Numbered from the stretch's first letter, positions 34,304 to 45,463 are shown. The stretch: DNA of 64,000 nt from Singulisphaera sp. GP187 (GCF_900129635.1 NZ_FSRB01000002.1:1826727-1890726), one strand, 5' to 3'. Notes: generated from the letters alone by a model not told the origin. Numbers and translations are program-made.

Positions 34304-36898
34304 TCAGTGGCGGAAGAGGAACTCCTTGGAATTGAGCAAGGCCCACTGCAGGTCTTCCCAGGCGCGACGGCGGTCGGGCGTCTTGGAGACATAGCCGAGC
34401 CCGGCCGCGCGCTCCTCCGCGGTCGGAAGGCGTGAGAGCGTGGCCAGGTAGACCTCTTCGATGACCTCCGAATCGGCACGGTTGGCGGCCAGGAGCCGGC
34501 CGATCCGGTTCTCCGGGCGGGTCAGTTTGTCTCGGACGCTCGGCCCGTTAATCAGTTGAAGCGCATGCACCAGGCCGGCGTCGCCACCCCGCTCGCACTC
34601 GCACGAGGTCTCGCGCGCGGGTTGGCCGAAGGCGGAGAGGAACGGGTGTTGATAGACGTCGCCGTCGGGGAGCTGCGCGGCACGCGTCCCCACCGGCATT
34701 CCCCCGAACGTCTGGCTCGCGTTTCCGGTGTCCACAAGCTTCTGGCCGGCGTCGCGGTTCCGCTGGTCCGGGTCGTCGAACCGCTCCGGCGAGCCCGTGG
34801 CCGATGAGATGGCGTCGAGCAAGGGCTCGGCCGGCACCATCTTGACCACCGCCGACACGAAGTAACGCGCTCCGCCGCGGGTCTCCTCGTCCGGGAGCGA
34901 GGCAAGCTGGTAGACCCGCGAGTTCACGATCGTCCGGATCAATTGCTTGACGTCGTAGCGGTTCGCGATGAGGTCCTGGGCCAGCGCCTCGAGTAGCTCT
35001 TCGCTGGCCGGCGGGTTGGAGTCGCGGACGTCGTCGACCGGGTCGACGATCCCGCGTCCGAGCAGGTGATACCAGGTCCGGTTGGCCAGTTCGCGGGCGA
35101 AGAACGGGTTCTCCTTGGACGTTAGCCAGTCGGCCAGCACGACCCTGCGCTCGCCGCCGGCCGGGATCTCGGCGACGGCTCCCCCGAGGAACTTGGGCGG
35201 GACGACTTGCCCGGTCCGCGGGTGGATCGTCTCGCCGGACTTGTCGTCCTCAATGATCAGGGCCCCTTGGTTGAACCGGGCGATCCGCGGGTTGGTCGGA
35301 TCGAGCTTCGAGGTCACCCGGGCGAAGAACGCCGAGAAACCGTAGTAGTCGTCTTGCGTCCAGCGCTCGAACGGATGATTGTGGCACTGGGCGCACGACA
35401 TCCGGACGCCGAGGAAGAGCTGAGCCGTGTTCTGAGCCAGCCCTTGGGGGTCTTTGGCGACCCGGTCGTTGCGGAAGAAGCTGGCCGGCGGGTTATTGAA
35501 CGTGCTCCCCTTGGCTGAGAGCAGCTCACGGACAACCGCGTCGAACGGCCTGTTCCGCGCGACCTGATCGCGGATCCAACCGTGAAACGCATAAGCCCCC
35601 TTGGCCTGGACGGCGCGGCGGTTGTTGCCCAGGACGTCGGCCCACTTCAAGGCCCAGATATCGGCATATTCCGGGCGTTCGAGCAGGCTGTCCACGAGCC
35701 GTGTCCGCTTATCGGGGCGGGGGTCGTTGAGGAAGCGGCGAACCTCCTCGGGCGTGGGCAAGACGCCGCAGAGGTCGATCGAGACGCGGCGGAGGAATTC
35801 ATGATCCGGGGCTAGGTCGGCGGGCGCCAGGCCGAGCAGCTTCTGCTTGGCGAACAAGTGGGTGTCGACGTAGTTGTTCGTCGGAGGGTTGGTCCAGGGC
35901 TGGCTCGAATCGGGGTCGATGTAGGTCAGCAGGACCGGCGCCAGCTCGTCCAGGTAGCGGGCGAGGATGGCGGCCTGTCCCGCGCGATGGAACTCGACCA
36001 GGCCGTTGCGATCGACGTTCGCCACCGCTTCGTCGCTGCTGGTGAAGACGGTCAGGCGGGTCACGTCGCGGGTCGTGCCGTCGCTGAACCGAGCCGTGAC
36101 CGAGACCTGCTGCCGCTTCGAGGGGGCCTTGATGAGGTGGGGGCCGGGCGCGATGGCGATGCCGGCGAGCTTGGGCAAGTCGGCCGGGTCATCCTTGGCG
36201 CCCCCGGCGATCCAGGCTCGGATCAAGGGGAAAGCGGGGTCGTCGGGCCGAAGGCGCTGGCCCCCTTCGTGAGGGACCCGCCCCTGCCCTTTCTGGAGGA
36301 TCAGGCTCGAGTCCGGGTCGGAGACACTGATCCGCCGGCCCGCGAGGTCGCGGGTCAGTTGCAGGTAGTCCGCCGCGGGGTCGAATCCACGGAGACTGAG
36401 CTTGAACCCGTTCTTGCCGGACGGCGTGCCGTGGCAGGCCCCTGCGTTGCAACCCGAGACGTTCAAGGCGGCGATCACCTCGCGGCGAAAGCTGACCGAG
36501 TCGGGGCCGTCGAGGCCCGCGACGGTCACAGGAACGGCGACGTCCCCCTTCCCCGCGCGAAGGTGGATGGTCGTTCGGCCATTGGCCTTGGGTGTGACGA
36601 GACCATCGACGGTGATCGAGACGATTCGCGGGTCGTCCACCTCAATCTTGACGAGGTGCGTCAGGTCACGCACCGCGCCGTCGCGGTCGTGGCCGGCGAC
36701 GAGGAGTTGACGCGTTTCTCTCCGGTCGACCAGGTCGATTTTCGCGGGAGTCACGGCGAGGGTGTCGGGCTGGCCGATCCCCCGATCATCGTCGTCGACC
36801 CCCGCCCCCGCGACTGCGGGGAATGCGGCGAAGACCAGGGCCAACGCGAGCGCCGGAGCGGCGGACGGGCACGGGCCGGGTCGTAATGTTCCAGGCAT
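34304..36898 (-). CDS. DUF1549/DUF1553 protein with bacterial Ig-like domain
   Basis: This 864-aa exported protein has a signal peptide (ALALALVFAAFPAVAGA), an N-terminal Ig-like segment, a cytochrome-like GCNAGACHG motif, a second Big_2-like part (VTARFSDGTTRDVTRLTVF), then DUF1549 (NNYVDTHLFAKQKLLGL through SIDLCGVLPTPEEVRRFL, and RMSCAQCHNHPFERWTQDDY) and DUF1553 at the C-terminus (LADWLTSKENPFFARELANR, LLGRGIVDPVDDVRDSNPP, TIVNSRVYQLAS). DUF1549/1553 proteins are strongly expanded in planctomycetes and nearly always paired with a DUF1501 gene, as here (81 bp upstream). They are thought to act in periplasmic degradation or binding of complex substrates, but no activity is established. Confidence 0.93.
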   Translation of the reverse strand: MPGTLRPGPCPSAAPALALALVFAAFPAVAGAGVDDDDRGIGQPDTLAVTPAKIDLVDRRETRQLLVAGHDRDGAVRDLTHLVKIEVDDPRIVSITVDGLVTPKANGRTTIHLRAGKGDVAVPVTVAGLDGPDSVSFRREVIAALNVSGCNAGACHGTPSGKNGFKLSLRGFDPAADYLQLTRDLAGRRISVSDPDSSLILQKGQGRVPHEGGQRLRPDDPAFPLIRAWIAGGAKDDPADLPKLAGIAIAPGPHLIKAPSKRQQVSVTARFSDGTTRDVTRLTVFTSSDEAVANVDRNGLVEFHRAGQAAILARYLDELAPVLLTYIDPDSSQPWTNPPTNNYVDTHLFAKQKLLGLAPADLAPDHEFLRRVSIDLCGVLPTPEEVRRFLNDPRPDKRTRLVDSLLERPEYADIWALKWADVLGNNRRAVQAKGAYAFHGWIRDQVARNRPFDAVVRELLSAKGSTFNNPPASFFRNDRVAKDPQGLAQNTAQLFLGVRMSCAQCHNHPFERWTQDDYYGFSAFFARVTSKLDPTNPRIARFNQGALIIEDDKSGETIHPRTGQVVPPKFLGGAVAEIPAGGERRVVLADWLTSKENPFFARELANRTWYHLLGRGIVDPVDDVRDSNPPASEELLEALAQDLIANRYDVKQLIRTIVNSRVYQLASLPDEETRGGARYFVSAVVKMVPAEPLLDAISSATGSPERFDDPDQRNRDAGQKLVDTGNASQTFGGMPVGTRAAQLPDGDVYQHPFLSAFGQPARETSCECERGGDAGLVHALQLINGPSVRDKLTRPENRIGRLLAANRADSEVIEEVYLATLSRLPTAEERAAGLGYVSKTPDRRRAWEDLQWALLNSKEFLFRH

Positions 36899-36979
36899 GT
36901 TCGAGTCAGCTCCCCTTCATGTTGGGATGCGGCGGCCTAACAACAAGGGCCGCCGCCCGTGATCGATTTTTTTGGGGAT

Positions 36980-38395
36980 TCAGGCCAGGATGGCGCGGAT
37001 CGGATCGCCCTTGACCAGCTTGTGCGGCCGGTTCAGTTGATCATAAAGATGGGTTTCCACGTCGATGCCAAGCGCGTGGTAGATGGTCGCAAGGACGTCC
37101 TGGGGCGTGACCGGGTCGGCCGCCGGGTAGGCGCCGATCTTGTCCGAGGCGCCGTAGACGGCCCCCCCTTTGATCCCACCCCCGGCCAGCAGGGTGCTGT
37201 AGCAGGCCGGCCAGTGGTCGCGACCGCCGCGCGGGTTGACCTTGGGGGTCCGGCCGAACTCGTTGTGGAAGTAGACCAGGGTCTCGTCGAGCAAGCCGCG
37301 TTCGTCGAGGTCTTCGAGCAAGGCCGTGAACGCCAGGTCGGTGGGCGGGTAAAGTTGGTCACGCGTCAGCGCGAAGTGGTTCTGGTGGGTGTCGTAGCCC
37401 GGTCCGCCGACCCCGCCGATGTTGCTTCGCAGCCAGTTGATCTGCACGAGCCGGACCCCGGCTTCGACCAGGCGACGCGCCAGCAGGCAGCACTGGCCGA
37501 AGTAGTGGTCGCCATACCGTTCGCGGACGTTGGCCGGTTCGGCCTCGACGTCAAAGGCACGCTGGGCCGCGGGCGACGAGATCACGTCGAACGCCTTGAG
37601 GTAGTGGGGGTCGAGATTGTTCGCGGCCGCGACCTTGTCCAGTCGGCTGGCGGTGTGGCCGATCTGGTCGAGAAGCAAGCGGCGATTGCCGAGCCGGGCC
37701 GCGGGCAATTCGGGGTCGGACGCCAAGGCGCCCGGCGAGTAGCCGGGCTGGCCCGGAAAGCTGTTGACCCGGTACGGGTCATAGCCCGAGCCGAGAAAGC
37801 CGGCGAACTGCCCCGGCCACTCCGGCCCGTTCGGGCCCATAGCCTCGGGCAACATCACGAAGCCGGGCAAGTCGGGCTTTACGGGGAGCAGCTTCGAGAC
37901 GACCGAACCGAAGTGGGGCTTGTCGTCGCGACTCATAGTCGCCGACTCCGGCGTCACGACCCGGCCGATCAAGTCGCCGCAGAGCGTCAGGTAAATCGCC
38001 GACGGGTGGAGCGTCTGGTTGTGGTGGATCGCCCGCAGGATCGCGGTCTTGTGCTGGAGCTTGGCCAGCCTTGGTAAGTGTTCGTTGAGCGTCACGCCAG
38101 GAACGCTTGTCTTGATCGGCTTCCAGGCTCCGCGAACCTCGGCCGGAGCGTCCGGCTTGGGGTCGAACGAATCCATCTGGGCGGTGCCGCCGTTGGTGCT
38201 GAAGATGATGACCGACTTCGCTTTACCAAACCCAGGAGCCCGCCCCGCGGCCACCGACTCCGCCCCTTGGGCCTGGAGCCGGAGCAGCCCGGGGAGCGAG
38301 AGCCCCCCCAGGCCCAGGCCCCCAATCCGCATCGCCTCCCGCCGGGTCAGGCCGTCGCAGAGCCGAACCCCTTGATTCATCTCGAGTCGCAACAT
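36980..38395 (-). CDS. DUF1501 protein with Tat signal
   Basis: This 471-aa protein starts MLRLEMNQGVRLCDGLTRRE with a twin-arginine motif followed by the hydrophobic GGLGLGGLSLPGLL, so export by Tat is expected. The DUF1501 body is in the sulfatase/alkaline-phosphatase-like superfamily: SVIIFSTNGGTAQMDSFDPK, HLPRLAKLQHKTAILRAIHH, and the C-terminal LDERGLLDETLVYFHNEFGR and GRDHWPACYS segments, which carry the Asp/His residues expected at the metal site. ATG at 38395 is chosen because it gives the Tat signal and has GGAG 8 bases upstream. It precedes its usual DUF1549/1553 partner. Confidence 0.94.
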   Translation of the reverse strand: MLRLEMNQGVRLCDGLTRREAMRIGGLGLGGLSLPGLLRLQAQGAESVAAGRAPGFGKAKSVIIFSTNGGTAQMDSFDPKPDAPAEVRGAWKPIKTSVPGVTLNEHLPRLAKLQHKTAILRAIHHNQTLHPSAIYLTLCGDLIGRVVTPESATMSRDDKPHFGSVVSKLLPVKPDLPGFVMLPEAMGPNGPEWPGQFAGFLGSGYDPYRVNSFPGQPGYSPGALASDPELPAARLGNRRLLLDQIGHTASRLDKVAAANNLDPHYLKAFDVISSPAAQRAFDVEAEPANVRERYGDHYFGQCCLLARRLVEAGVRLVQINWLRSNIGGVGGPGYDTHQNHFALTRDQLYPPTDLAFTALLEDLDERGLLDETLVYFHNEFGRTPKVNPRGGRDHWPACYSTLLAGGGIKGGAVYGASDKIGAYPAADPVTPQDVLATIYHALGIDVETHLYDQLNRPHKLVKGDPIRAILA

Positions 38396-38460
38396 CAGAA
38401 GGCTCCGATTTAAAAGTGAGTCTATCGGAATAGTAGGAATTTGGGTGCGATGCTCCGGAA

Positions 38461-39540
38461 TCAATAAGAGTCGGCCGAGATCACCTCGCCACCGCCCCGG
38501 GTTCCGAGCGCGAACCAGGTCCGGTCGGAGATCGAGTCTTTGATGAATTTGACGCTGCCGTCACCGAGGAGCACGTTGACTCCTCCCGAGTGCCAGCTCC
38601 GGCTTGCCGTGTTCATGTTGGGGCCGGCGGCCGGGAGTTCGGAGAGGAGGTGGGTGGAGTTGAAAAAGCAGTCGGCGTGGGGGGTATTCGGGGTCTGGAG
38701 CATCGAGACCAAGGCGCCTCGGTGGGTCCGGCTCAAGGCCCAGAATTCCGCCGCCTGGTCAAGCTCGTTCAGGCCGGCCGTACGAGCGGCGTCGCAGGCC
38801 GCTGTGTAGGCCTTGTTGTTGGCGTAACCGGCCGGGCTCGTCGCCACCTGATCTTGGCCGTTGCCGCTGGGAGCGTTGGACGGCCAGGGGACCTTGGTGA
38901 AGAACTCGGTATGGTCCTTACTGCCGAGGATCGAGTTGCCGGTCCGAATTTCCGCGATCACCACCGTGTTGCTCGATCCATCCACGAAGTCCTTGATTCC
39001 ACGAGAGACTTGCGACGCGAAGGCGCCGATGCCGACGCCCCCCGAGGTGGCGTCCCAGCGGAACTGGGGACCGATACTGGCACCATAATTCGTGGAATTG
39101 GGAAAGATCGTCGAGTGTGGACTCGAGGGGCAAATGAATGTGTTGACCCTCGACTTGACGACCGTCGTGTTACCCGATGCGTTGACGTCGCAATTGCCAA
39201 TGACGCAGCCCACCTGGAAATTGAAGGCGTTGTACAGGTTTTGACCTTCCATCGAGCCGAGGCTGCGGAGCAGCACGCTCGGTCCCCAGTGATCCTGGTA
39301 ATTATCCAGGGCCCCCACGCCGTTGACGGGGACGGCGAGCGGCGGGAAGACGTCATTGCTCGAGTGATAGTTATGCAAGGCCAGGCCGAGCTGCTTCAGG
39401 TTGTTCGTGCACTGGGCGCGGCGGGCCGCTTCGCGTGCTGACTGCACGGCGGGTAAGAGCAAGGCGATCAGCACGGCGATGATCGCGATCACCACCAGGA
39501 GCTCGATCAGCGTAAATCCAGGCCGTTGTCGAAAGCGCAT
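38461..39540 (-). CDS. DUF1559 (H-x9-DG) pseudopilin-like protein
   Basis: This 359-aa protein has the prepilin signal RPGFTLIELLVVIAIIAVL, the LPAVQSAREAARRAQC helix, the DUF1559 body with VDGSSNTVVIAEI, and the C-terminal HSGGVNVLLGDGSVKF signature (H-x9-DG). It is a paralogue of the protein at 13149-14186. ATG at 39540 agrees with the usual short leader. It leads the six-gene minus-strand cluster, 65 bp before DUF1501. Confidence 0.93.
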   Translation of the reverse strand: MRFRQRPGFTLIELLVVIAIIAVLIALLLPAVQSAREAARRAQCTNNLKQLGLALHNYHSSNDVFPPLAVPVNGVGALDNYQDHWGPSVLLRSLGSMEGQNLYNAFNFQVGCVIGNCDVNASGNTTVVKSRVNTFICPSSPHSTIFPNSTNYGASIGPQFRWDATSGGVGIGAFASQVSRGIKDFVDGSSNTVVIAEIRTGNSILGSKDHTEFFTKVPWPSNAPSGNGQDQVATSPAGYANNKAYTAACDAARTAGLNELDQAAEFWALSRTHRGALVSMLQTPNTPHADCFFNSTHLLSELPAAGPNMNTASRSWHSGGVNVLLGDGSVKFIKDSISDRTWFALGTRGGGEVISADSY

Positions 39541-40433
39541 GGCTTGAGAATCTCCGGGTTTGGGGACATCCGCCCTCCCGATCAAGATCGCGTGGTGCGG
39601 TCCCGACCAAGGGCACGTCGATCACAGGTCGAAGCGCGGACGCGATGGGCGCAGAAGCGTCACGTCCGCAGGCCAATGGAGTCAGAGGCGGTCACCCGCC
39701 GGTTACGCGGTTTTTCAGGGACGCACCGTCACCTGGGAGCGTCCGGAACCCCAGCGAAGTCAGGACGTACCGGTCCGCCCCGTGGGGCGGATGCCACTCG
39801 TAGCCCACCGAGTCTGCGAAGATGAGCGGGGACTGGGCGGCCATTGGCGGGGGGGAACGCCGGTCGCCTCGATTTCGAGTTGGCTCCCGCCTTCGATCAA
39901 GACGGGTACAGGCACTCAGTAAGACAGGTGTTTGAGTGACTACAGCAGAGAATCATTCTCATCAAATGGTTCCTGGCGAGATGAGTGATTTTGACTGACT
40001 GCCAAACCGTTTTCAATGACCTCTCGTCACCGTATGTTGCACGATCATCGGTTCCTGAGAGTTTGATGTCAAGACAAAATCTACATTAAGTCGACCGGAT
40101 TGATAGGAAATCGAAGTCTGGTTGGCTCAAGTGGTTGATTTTTCAGGGTTTAGATTGGGTGGTGTTCGATTTGCCGGGATGGTCTCAGCGACCTCGGAGC
40201 TGAGCGCAGTCAAGGAGTCAGAGGATTTCTTGGGCGCAATGCGAGCGAAGACTGCGGGAAATGACAAGACCCGAGGGTGTCGTCGTTTGGGGTTTCGACT
40301 TTGAAGGGAGTGAACTGAAAATTGATCGTATCCGAAGTAGGCCGCCGATTCTTGCGAGGATTTTTGCTATCGTGCTCACCTTCCGAAGGTCGCGCGGCCG
40401 CCAGCCTCGCCTCGCGCTGGGGGCAAAACACGA
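39541..40433. other. Long intergenic region
   Basis: Nearly 900 bp between the divergent DUF1559 and DcuC-like genes. The part around 39920-40140 is clearly AT-richer than its surroundings. No gene, RNA or repeat could be supported; the promoters of both flanking genes are presumably here. Confidence 0.45.
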
Positions 40434-41747
40434 ATGCAGCTCACGTTGGCAGTTCTGGTCGTGGGGTTGAGTGTCGGGCTGATCGTACGACGCTACGAGA
40501 TTCGGCTAACGCTCCTCGGCGGCGGATTGGCGCTGGCGATCCTGGCCGGTCGACCACTGGCGGTGCTGGACACGTTCGCACGGTCGATGGTCGCGCCGAT
40601 GGTCGCGCCGATTTGCGCGGCGATGGGGTTTGCCGCGGTCTTGCGGACGACCGGCTGTGACCGGCAACTGGTCCGTTTGCTCCTGGCTCCCTTGAATCGT
40701 CGGCGTTGGGCGATCGTTCCAGGGGGGATTGCGTCGGCCTATCTCGTCAACCTGGCGGTACCGAGCCAATCGAGCGTGGCGGCGATGCTCGGGCCGATCC
40801 TCGTCCCGTTGCTGATCGCGGCGAAGCGGAGTCCGGCCGTGGCGGGGGCGGCCCTGGTGCTGGGGGCGTCCTTCGGAGGTGATCTGCTCAATCCGGCCGC
40901 GCAGGACGTTCAATCGCTGAGCGGTCTGCTCGGCGTCTCCCCCGGGGCGCTCAGTTCCCGCGTGATTCCCGCGAGCCTGGCCGGCCTGGTCACCGCGATC
41001 GTCACCTTCGTTCTCGTGACGGCTCGATCGCCGAGCGGCAGGCACGACGTCCTCGACGAGCAGGACCTCGAACCAGGAGTGGAGGAACGGGTGAATTTCC
41101 TCAAGGCGATCGTTCCGCTCGTGCCGGTCAGTCTCTTGCTCTTGGCTCACGGCGGGCTGAAGTCGCTCGGCTGGCTCCTCGAGGTGGAGGGACTGAATGT
41201 ACGTCCCGACCTGGCCGCGGCGATCCCGGTGGTCCGTGCCCTTTTGATTGGGTTCGCGCTGGCGGCCGCGATCGGCTGGCGGGACCTGCGGCAGGTGGTG
41301 CAAAGTTTTTTCGATGGGATGGGGGCCGCCTACCGCGACGTGATCTCGCTGACGATTGTTGCCCAGTGCTTTGGAGCCGGCGTCGTTGCGGTCGGGCTGG
41401 GGGAGCTTTTGATCCGCCACCTGGGCGATTCGCGCTGGGGGATGGCTTCGCTGGCCATTGGCCTCCCCTGGAGCCTGGCCACCCTCTCGGGATCGGGAAC
41501 CGGGCCGGTCCTCGCTTTTGCGCACGCGTGCATCGCCCCGCTGGGCGACCACCCGGGAGTGCCGATGCTGGGCGCTCTGACCTGCCTGGCGGCCGCGTTC
41601 GGCCGGACCATGTCCCCGGTGTCGGCGGTCGTTCTCTGTAGCGCCGGGATCGTCGGCGTAACGCCCTCGGAGTTGATTCGTCCCTTGCTGCCGGCCTTGA
41701 TCGTCGGCGCCATCGTCGCCTTCGCAACCATGCTCTCGCTCGGCTAA
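40434..41747 (+). CDS. DcuC-family C4-dicarboxylate carrier
   Basis: This 437-aa integral membrane protein has about 12 hydrophobic segments. It fits the DcuC family: DTFARSMVAPMVAPICAAMGF, the conserved CDRQLVRLLLAPL, VPSQSSVAAMLGPILVPLLI, LGASFGGDLLNPAAQD and LATLSGSGTGPVLAFAHA. DcuC in enterobacteria exports succinate or exchanges C4-dicarboxylates under fermentation. No fumarate reductase or dicarboxylate enzyme is adjacent, so the substrate is assigned by family only. The next gene, ApbE, is convergent. Confidence 0.85.
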   Translation: MQLTLAVLVVGLSVGLIVRRYEIRLTLLGGGLALAILAGRPLAVLDTFARSMVAPMVAPICAAMGFAAVLRTTGCDRQLVRLLLAPLNRRRWAIVPGGIASAYLVNLAVPSQSSVAAMLGPILVPLLIAAKRSPAVAGAALVLGASFGGDLLNPAAQDVQSLSGLLGVSPGALSSRVIPASLAGLVTAIVTFVLVTARSPSGRHDVLDEQDLEPGVEERVNFLKAIVPLVPVSLLLLAHGGLKSLGWLLEVEGLNVRPDLAAAIPVVRALLIGFALAAAIGWRDLRQVVQSFFDGMGAAYRDVISLTIVAQCFGAGVVAVGLGELLIRHLGDSRWGMASLAIGLPWSLATLSGSGTGPVLAFAHACIAPLGDHPGVPMLGALTCLAAAFGRTMSPVSAVVLCSAGIVGVTPSELIRPLLPALIVGAIVAFATMLSLG

Positions 41748-41846
41748 CGAACTGGTTACGGCGGGATCGAACCGACCAAGCCGGCGTTTCGCCGGCCCGG
41801 CCGTGTTTTGGAATGGCCGTGGCCGTCCGCCGACTCAGCCCTCTTT

Positions 41847-42908
41847 TCAGGGGCGTGAGAGCACCGGCTTTTCGTTCGTCATCGGCTGCGCCGGCCGAAT
41901 CTGGCCCAATCGCCGCGATTCGATCGTTTCTTCGCCCTTCGGCGAGGACCGGACGATCAAGGCGGCCGCGCCCTCGGTGGATTCGACCAGGGGGAGCCCC
42001 CGCGCGGGACCGAGGACGTAAATCGCGGTGTCGAGGCTATCGGCGGTCAGGCCGTCACGCGCGAAAACGGTGACGTTGGAGCGGTTGACGACGCCCAGGC
42101 CGGTCCTCGGGTCGACGATGTGGGCGTAGCGCTTGCCGTCGATTTCGACGAATTGCTCGGCATCGCCGGCCGTCGACACGGCCGCGTTGCTCAGGGAAAC
42201 ATAGCGCCTGGGCACGTCTTTGCCCGGATTCAAGGCGGCGACGCCGATGGTCCAGCCGTCGCGGCCGGGGGGAGGATCGCCCACCACGATGTCTCCGGCC
42301 CCCGCGACCAGGGCGCGGGTCACGCCCTTCGATTTCAAGACGCGGAGGGCTTCATCGGCGGCGTATCCCTTGGCCAGTCCGCCGAGATCCAGCTTCATTC
42401 GAGGCCGGGTGAGCTGGACCGTTTTCGCCCGGGGGTTGAGCCGCAGCTTATCCGAACCGACCAGGGCCAGAGCTTCGGCCAAGCGGTCGGAGTCGGGCAT
42501 TTTCTGGTCGCGACGCGCTCTGCGCCAGAGTCGGACGACCGGGGCCACGGTGACGTCGAATGCCCCGTCGGATTGCTCGTAGACCGCCTTGGCGCGAGCG
42601 AGGACCGTGAAGAGCGGATCGCTGACCGGGACCGGAGGCCCACCGGCCTGCCGGCAGAGCCGCATCAGCTCACTTTCCGGCTGATAATCACTCAAAATCG
42701 CGTCGAGAGCGGCGATTCTGGCGAAGGCGGCCTGGGAGGCGCTTCTGGCAGTCGCCTCGTCTTCTGTGTATAAAACAGTATTAAATGAGGTCCCCATGTG
42801 GGTTTCGGCGAAGTCGAATCGGGTCAGTTTTGGCGTTGACTTGTCCTCGGCACTGGCCCCGGCCGTTGTGAGCACGAGCAGAAACCCAAGGCCCAGTTGG
42901 GCGATCAT
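41847..42908 (-). CDS. apbE: FAD:protein FMN transferase (ApbE)
   Basis: ApbE attaches FMN covalently to a Thr or Ser of target flavoproteins outside the cytoplasm, for example in Na+-NQR and Rnf complexes. The 353-aa protein has a signal peptide (IAQLGLGFLLVLTTAGASA), then HMGTSFNTVLYTED, AALDAILSDYQPESELMRL, GAFDVTVAPVVRLW, LDLGGLAKGYAADEALRVL, ALVAGAGDIVVGD and the metal-binding TADSLDTAIYVLGP, all family landmarks. The ATG at 42908 gives the signal peptide. No obvious flavinylation target is next to it; the divergent neighbour 71 bp away is an FGE-fold protein. Confidence 0.92.
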   Translation of the reverse strand: MIAQLGLGFLLVLTTAGASAEDKSTPKLTRFDFAETHMGTSFNTVLYTEDEATARSASQAAFARIAALDAILSDYQPESELMRLCRQAGGPPVPVSDPLFTVLARAKAVYEQSDGAFDVTVAPVVRLWRRARRDQKMPDSDRLAEALALVGSDKLRLNPRAKTVQLTRPRMKLDLGGLAKGYAADEALRVLKSKGVTRALVAGAGDIVVGDPPPGRDGWTIGVAALNPGKDVPRRYVSLSNAAVSTAGDAEQFVEIDGKRYAHIVDPRTGLGVVNRSNVTVFARDGLTADSLDTAIYVLGPARGLPLVESTEGAAALIVRSSPKGEETIESRRLGQIRPAQPMTNEKPVLSRP

Positions 42909-42979
42909 TGTCGAAACCCCCAGCGACCCGGTTTTGAGGGCGCCGACCGCCCCCGACCCTTCCGTGGAGAATACCACAA

Positions 42980-44032
42980 GTGCGCTTGTTTTCGCTGCCT
43001 GGTTTGTCGGTTGCCGTGGCCCTCGCTCTCGCCGGTTTTGCCGGGTCCACCGTGAGCCTGGCCCAGGAAGAGAAGGACGCTTCACGCCCGGAAGACATGA
43101 AGCCATATGTCGAAAAAATTCCGGGAACCGACCAGAAATTTGAGATGGTCCCGATCCCGGGTGGGACGTTCGTGATGGGGAGCCCGGCCACCGAGGAGAA
43201 GCGCTCCGAGGACGAAGGGGCGCAACACGAAGTGGCGATCGCCCCCTTCTGGATGGGCAAGAAGGAAGTCACCTGGGATGAGTACGACGAATTCGCGTTC
43301 GCGTTTGACCTGAAGCGCAAGCAACGGGAAGGCGTCGATACCGCCAAGCAGTCGGAGAGCGAGAAAGCGGCCGACGCGATCACCCGGCCGACTCCCCCCT
43401 ACGCCGACGAGACCTTCGGACTCGGCCGGAAGGGCCAGCCGGTGATCTGCATCACCCACCACTCGGCCATGGAATATTGCCGCTGGCTTTCGACCAAGAC
43501 GGGCAAGCTCTATCGTCTACCCACCGAAGCGGAATGGGAGTACGCCTGCCGCGCGGGCACGAAGACCGCCTACTCGTTCGGTGACGATCCGAGCAAGCTC
43601 GAGGAGTATGCCTGGAACGTCGACAATGCCGAGAAGCCCCAGCCGGTCGGCAAGAAGAAGCCGAACCCTTGGGGCCTGTATGACATGCATGGCAACGTCT
43701 CGGAGTGGTGTCTGGACCACTACGTTCCGGACCTCTACAGTACTCTGGCGAAGGGTCCGCTCGCAAAAGGGCCGGTCGTGCTCCCCACCGCCCAGGAATA
43801 CTCGTATGTGGCCCGCGGCGGGTCGTGGGACGACGATGCCGATCGGCTTCGGAGCGCGGCACGCCTGGCCTCGAACCTCGAGTGGAGCGTGCAGGATCCG
43901 CAGCGGCCTCAGAGCATCTGGTGGCACACCGACGCCACCTTCGTCGGTTTCCGGGTCGTTCGCGCCCTCAATGAGCAAGAAGACCTCCGAGGTGTGAAGT
44001 CACTTGTGGTCAAGAAGAAGGGAACGAAGTAA
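42980..44032 (+). CDS. Exported FGE/SUMF1-fold protein
   Basis: This 350-aa protein has a signal peptide (VAVALALAGFAGSTVSLAQ) and a formylglycine-generating-enzyme (SUMF1/FGE-sulfatase) domain: MVPIPGGTFVMGSP, HEVAIAPFWMGKKEVTWDEY, AMEYCRWLSTKTGKLYRLPT, EAEWEYACRAGTKTAYSFGD, NPWGLYDMHGNVSEWCLDHY, VARGGSWDDDADRLRSA and FVGFRVVRAL. Many exported planctomycete members lack the cysteine pair needed for sulfatase activation and act in other roles, so formylglycine formation should not be assumed. The start is a GTG at 42980, divergent from ApbE. The Gfo/Idh/MocA gene follows 120 bp later. Confidence 0.9.
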   Translation: MRLFSLPGLSVAVALALAGFAGSTVSLAQEEKDASRPEDMKPYVEKIPGTDQKFEMVPIPGGTFVMGSPATEEKRSEDEGAQHEVAIAPFWMGKKEVTWDEYDEFAFAFDLKRKQREGVDTAKQSESEKAADAITRPTPPYADETFGLGRKGQPVICITHHSAMEYCRWLSTKTGKLYRLPTEAEWEYACRAGTKTAYSFGDDPSKLEEYAWNVDNAEKPQPVGKKKPNPWGLYDMHGNVSEWCLDHYVPDLYSTLAKGPLAKGPVVLPTAQEYSYVARGGSWDDDADRLRSAARLASNLEWSVQDPQRPQSIWWHTDATFVGFRVVRALNEQEDLRGVKSLVVKKKGTK

Positions 44033-44152
44033 TTCCTCCCTTCATTTTGTGAGAACGATCGGCGCCGGGCTCGCTCGCTTCGATTCCGGCGCCGATCTCT
44101 AGGGACTCTTGATACCCGTTCTTGAACGCCCTCAGCCAAGGGAGAACGCACT

Positions 44153-45442
<1,290 letters not shown>

Positions 45443-45463
45443 TCTTCGGTCCCAACCGATTGA

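Noticed and set aside
42980..44032. Sulfatase-activating formylglycine-generating enzyme
   Set aside because: The fold is present but no sulfatase gene is nearby and the catalytic cysteine pair could not be confirmed, so only the fold is reported.
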